From the NCBI GenBank assembly GCA_950106755.1, contig OX467091.1:15641538-15705537 (forward strand): DNA of 64,000 nucleotides. The letters are read 5' to 3'. Below, piece after piece: positions 62,345 to 64,000 of this stretch. The notes under the pieces were generated by a model. It had not been told where the DNA came from. It made no database searches and was given only the letters and a program-made list of their open reading frames with translations. Both the position numbers and the translations under genes were made by a program. Each line of letters opens with the position of its first letter. Positions within the stretch are counted from its first letter, which is position 1. The stretch comes from Climacium dendroides. Its lineage: Eukaryota > Streptophyta > Bryopsida > Hypnales > Climaciaceae.

Positions 62345-64000
62345 CCTTCCAACCTTAATTCTTTAACCGCATTAGATGTTTTTGGGAGGGCACTAAAAGT
62401 CTATTTTAGGCTTGTTCCCCATGTTGTAAACTAGCCATTGTTGGCCCAATTTTTTTTTTAAATTAAATTTTTTTAAAAATATTTTTAAAAATTAAATTTC
62501 TTAAAAATATTTTAAAATGTTTTTGAAAAAAATAAATTAAATAAATAAAAATATTTTTTTGATGCAACAGAAGTTTTGCCACATCGAATTGTCATTGTAG
62601 CCAAGTTCCAATAGTCCAAGAACTCACGGAAACTTATGGCCTTGTTAAGGAGATGAATCTCATCTAATGTGAAAGGACTTATGACCATGAAAATGAGCTT
62701 CAAAATCCTTTTATTACATATATTTCCATTTTGTGATTATTTTTATTGCTTTTTTTCTATAAATGAAACAATATGTCTTTTTCAAGTCATGAATAATAAA
62801 ACTTAGATTTTTTTTAAACAATTAAAATTATTGTGATTCTTTAAAGAAAAAAGTGAAGAAAATTCATATCAAATAGTTCTAAAAAAATTTTAAAATTCTA
62901 AGGGTGTATATAATAGTGTAGAACACCATGGAGTACTTACTATGTTTTTCTATAATTAAAAAGTTAGGAGGCTACATACAAACCAAAAGTTCAAATTGTA
63001 ATAAAATATTCAATTTTAGAATTCTTTCAAATTTTCAAATTGGATTAGAAACTAAACTTCATTCATTTTACTTCATTAGTGAGCCTAAATTAAAGCAATA
63101 TTGTTTTTATGATTCGAATTTCCATTAAGAATGAAGACCTTAAAGATTTCCAAATACACTACACAATGACAATGATCCTGGATTGAACATCTTTTTGTGT
63201 AGAAGAGTCAAAAATACCACAATGAGGGAATATCAAATTCCTTTCATTTAAATTGAATTCAAGCAATTCCCTCCCAAAAAAATTGATGAAAAGACACATA
63301 ATGTCATTCAAAAGACACGTAATGTCTTCCCAAGCATTTCAAGATTAACCCTTCAAGATTTGGGTAAGTCTAAATCTAAACACAACACAATGTTTTTATA
63401 TTTTTGTCATAGAAGGTGCATGCTTTGGAGTACATAATATCTACAAACATTTGTAATCATATTGAATTAGATCCAACGATACATGGCACTGCCAATTTAG
63501 ATCATTATTGCACCACTTTCATGTCTTAGAAGCTATAAAAAAATGGTCATACATTCTTTAAGTATGGTGTTTTATTTGAACATGGCAACCACGGTTTAGG
63601 TGCTAAAATGACATCCAAATAAAAGATTATAATTGTTGGATTATCAATTAAATGGTGTATGTTTTGTTATATATAAATACATATTCTACAAGTCAAGTAC
63701 AATATCATATATACCATGTGTACAATTCCCACAAGCCTTTGAGGATTAATCTACGACTTATATTTCGATCTCAAGCTTGAGATGAATTGAGAGTATTTTT
63801 CAATAATCAAATAAAATAAAAGAGCATAGCCATCAAACCAACAAAACAAAAAAAACACCATCAAAATAAGATACTTAATCCAAAGATATTTAATCCAACT
63901 TTAACCTTATTCCTACCTTATTTTTAAAGAAAGCGCTTAATCCACAGATCACTTTTGTCAATTGTAGTGTATTTTGGTCACTTTTTACTTTATACTCTTG
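62345..64000. other. AT-rich gene-free sequence to window end
   Basis: No exon, RNA gene or bounded mobile element is seen. A small local repeat (GACACATAATGTC and GACACGTAATGTC near 63290-63330) is the only structure noted. Confidence 0.4.

Noticed and set aside
63280..63330. Short repeat GACACATAATGTC / GACACGTAATGTC, considered as the start of a CRISPR-like or LTR structure.
   Set aside because: Only two copies and no regular spacing or terminal features; a plant nuclear window gives no reason to expect CRISPR.

Overview
The window is nuclear DNA from a land plant. It is very AT-rich and gene-poor, with three intact, multi-exon protein genes in 64 kb, all on the minus strand. All intron borders I could place are GT-AG. 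The coatomer gamma subunit, the UBP15/16-type deubiquitinase (membrane segment plus MYND finger) and the P1B-2 heavy-metal ATPase with a plant-type GICC metal-binding motif are all plant-like. The AT-richness and the unusual N-terminus of the ATPase make me lean to a seed-free plant such as a bryophyte, but the sequence alone does not settle this.

Layout. About 1-20 kb holds no intact gene. It carries decayed repeats (2-6 kb), two tandem copies of an element with ACTAG/CTAGT inverted ends (7.2-9.0 kb), a broken piggyBac-type transposase (9.35-10.27 kb), a 924-bp piggyBac-style non-autonomous element flanked by TTAA (10.27-11.20 kb) with a decayed relative at 14.9-15.7 kb, and tandem repeats at 18.0-19.1 kb. 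The UBP gene lies at 20.5-29.0 kb (12 exons, 1191 aa). The gamma-COP gene lies at 32.9-39.5 kb (18 exons, 893 aa) and is visibly richer in G+C than its surroundings. A third ACTAG element (39.9-40.7 kb) and a second TTAA-flanked piggyBac-style element (44.0-44.9 kb, opposite orientation) follow. The heavy-metal ATPase lies at 47.0-55.9 kb (12 exons, 1426 aa). The last 8 kb hold a degenerate tandem array, an (AT)30 tract, a fold-back element and a mariner/Stowaway-like element with TA target duplication.

The three genes serve separate processes: ubiquitin removal, COPI vesicle transport, and zinc/cadmium export. I see no shared pathway. I assembled the exons by eye. In each gene every junction keeps the frame, the summed coding length is a multiple of three, and the product is co-linear with its family, so the gene models are solid even though individual borders are unconfirmed by transcripts.

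The most interesting signals are the piggyBac pieces (transposase remnant plus TTAA-flanked CCCC...GGGG elements), which are unusual for a plant, and the long N-terminal extension of the ATPase carrying CGH/HGDH-type metal-binding modules ahead of the normal HMA domain.
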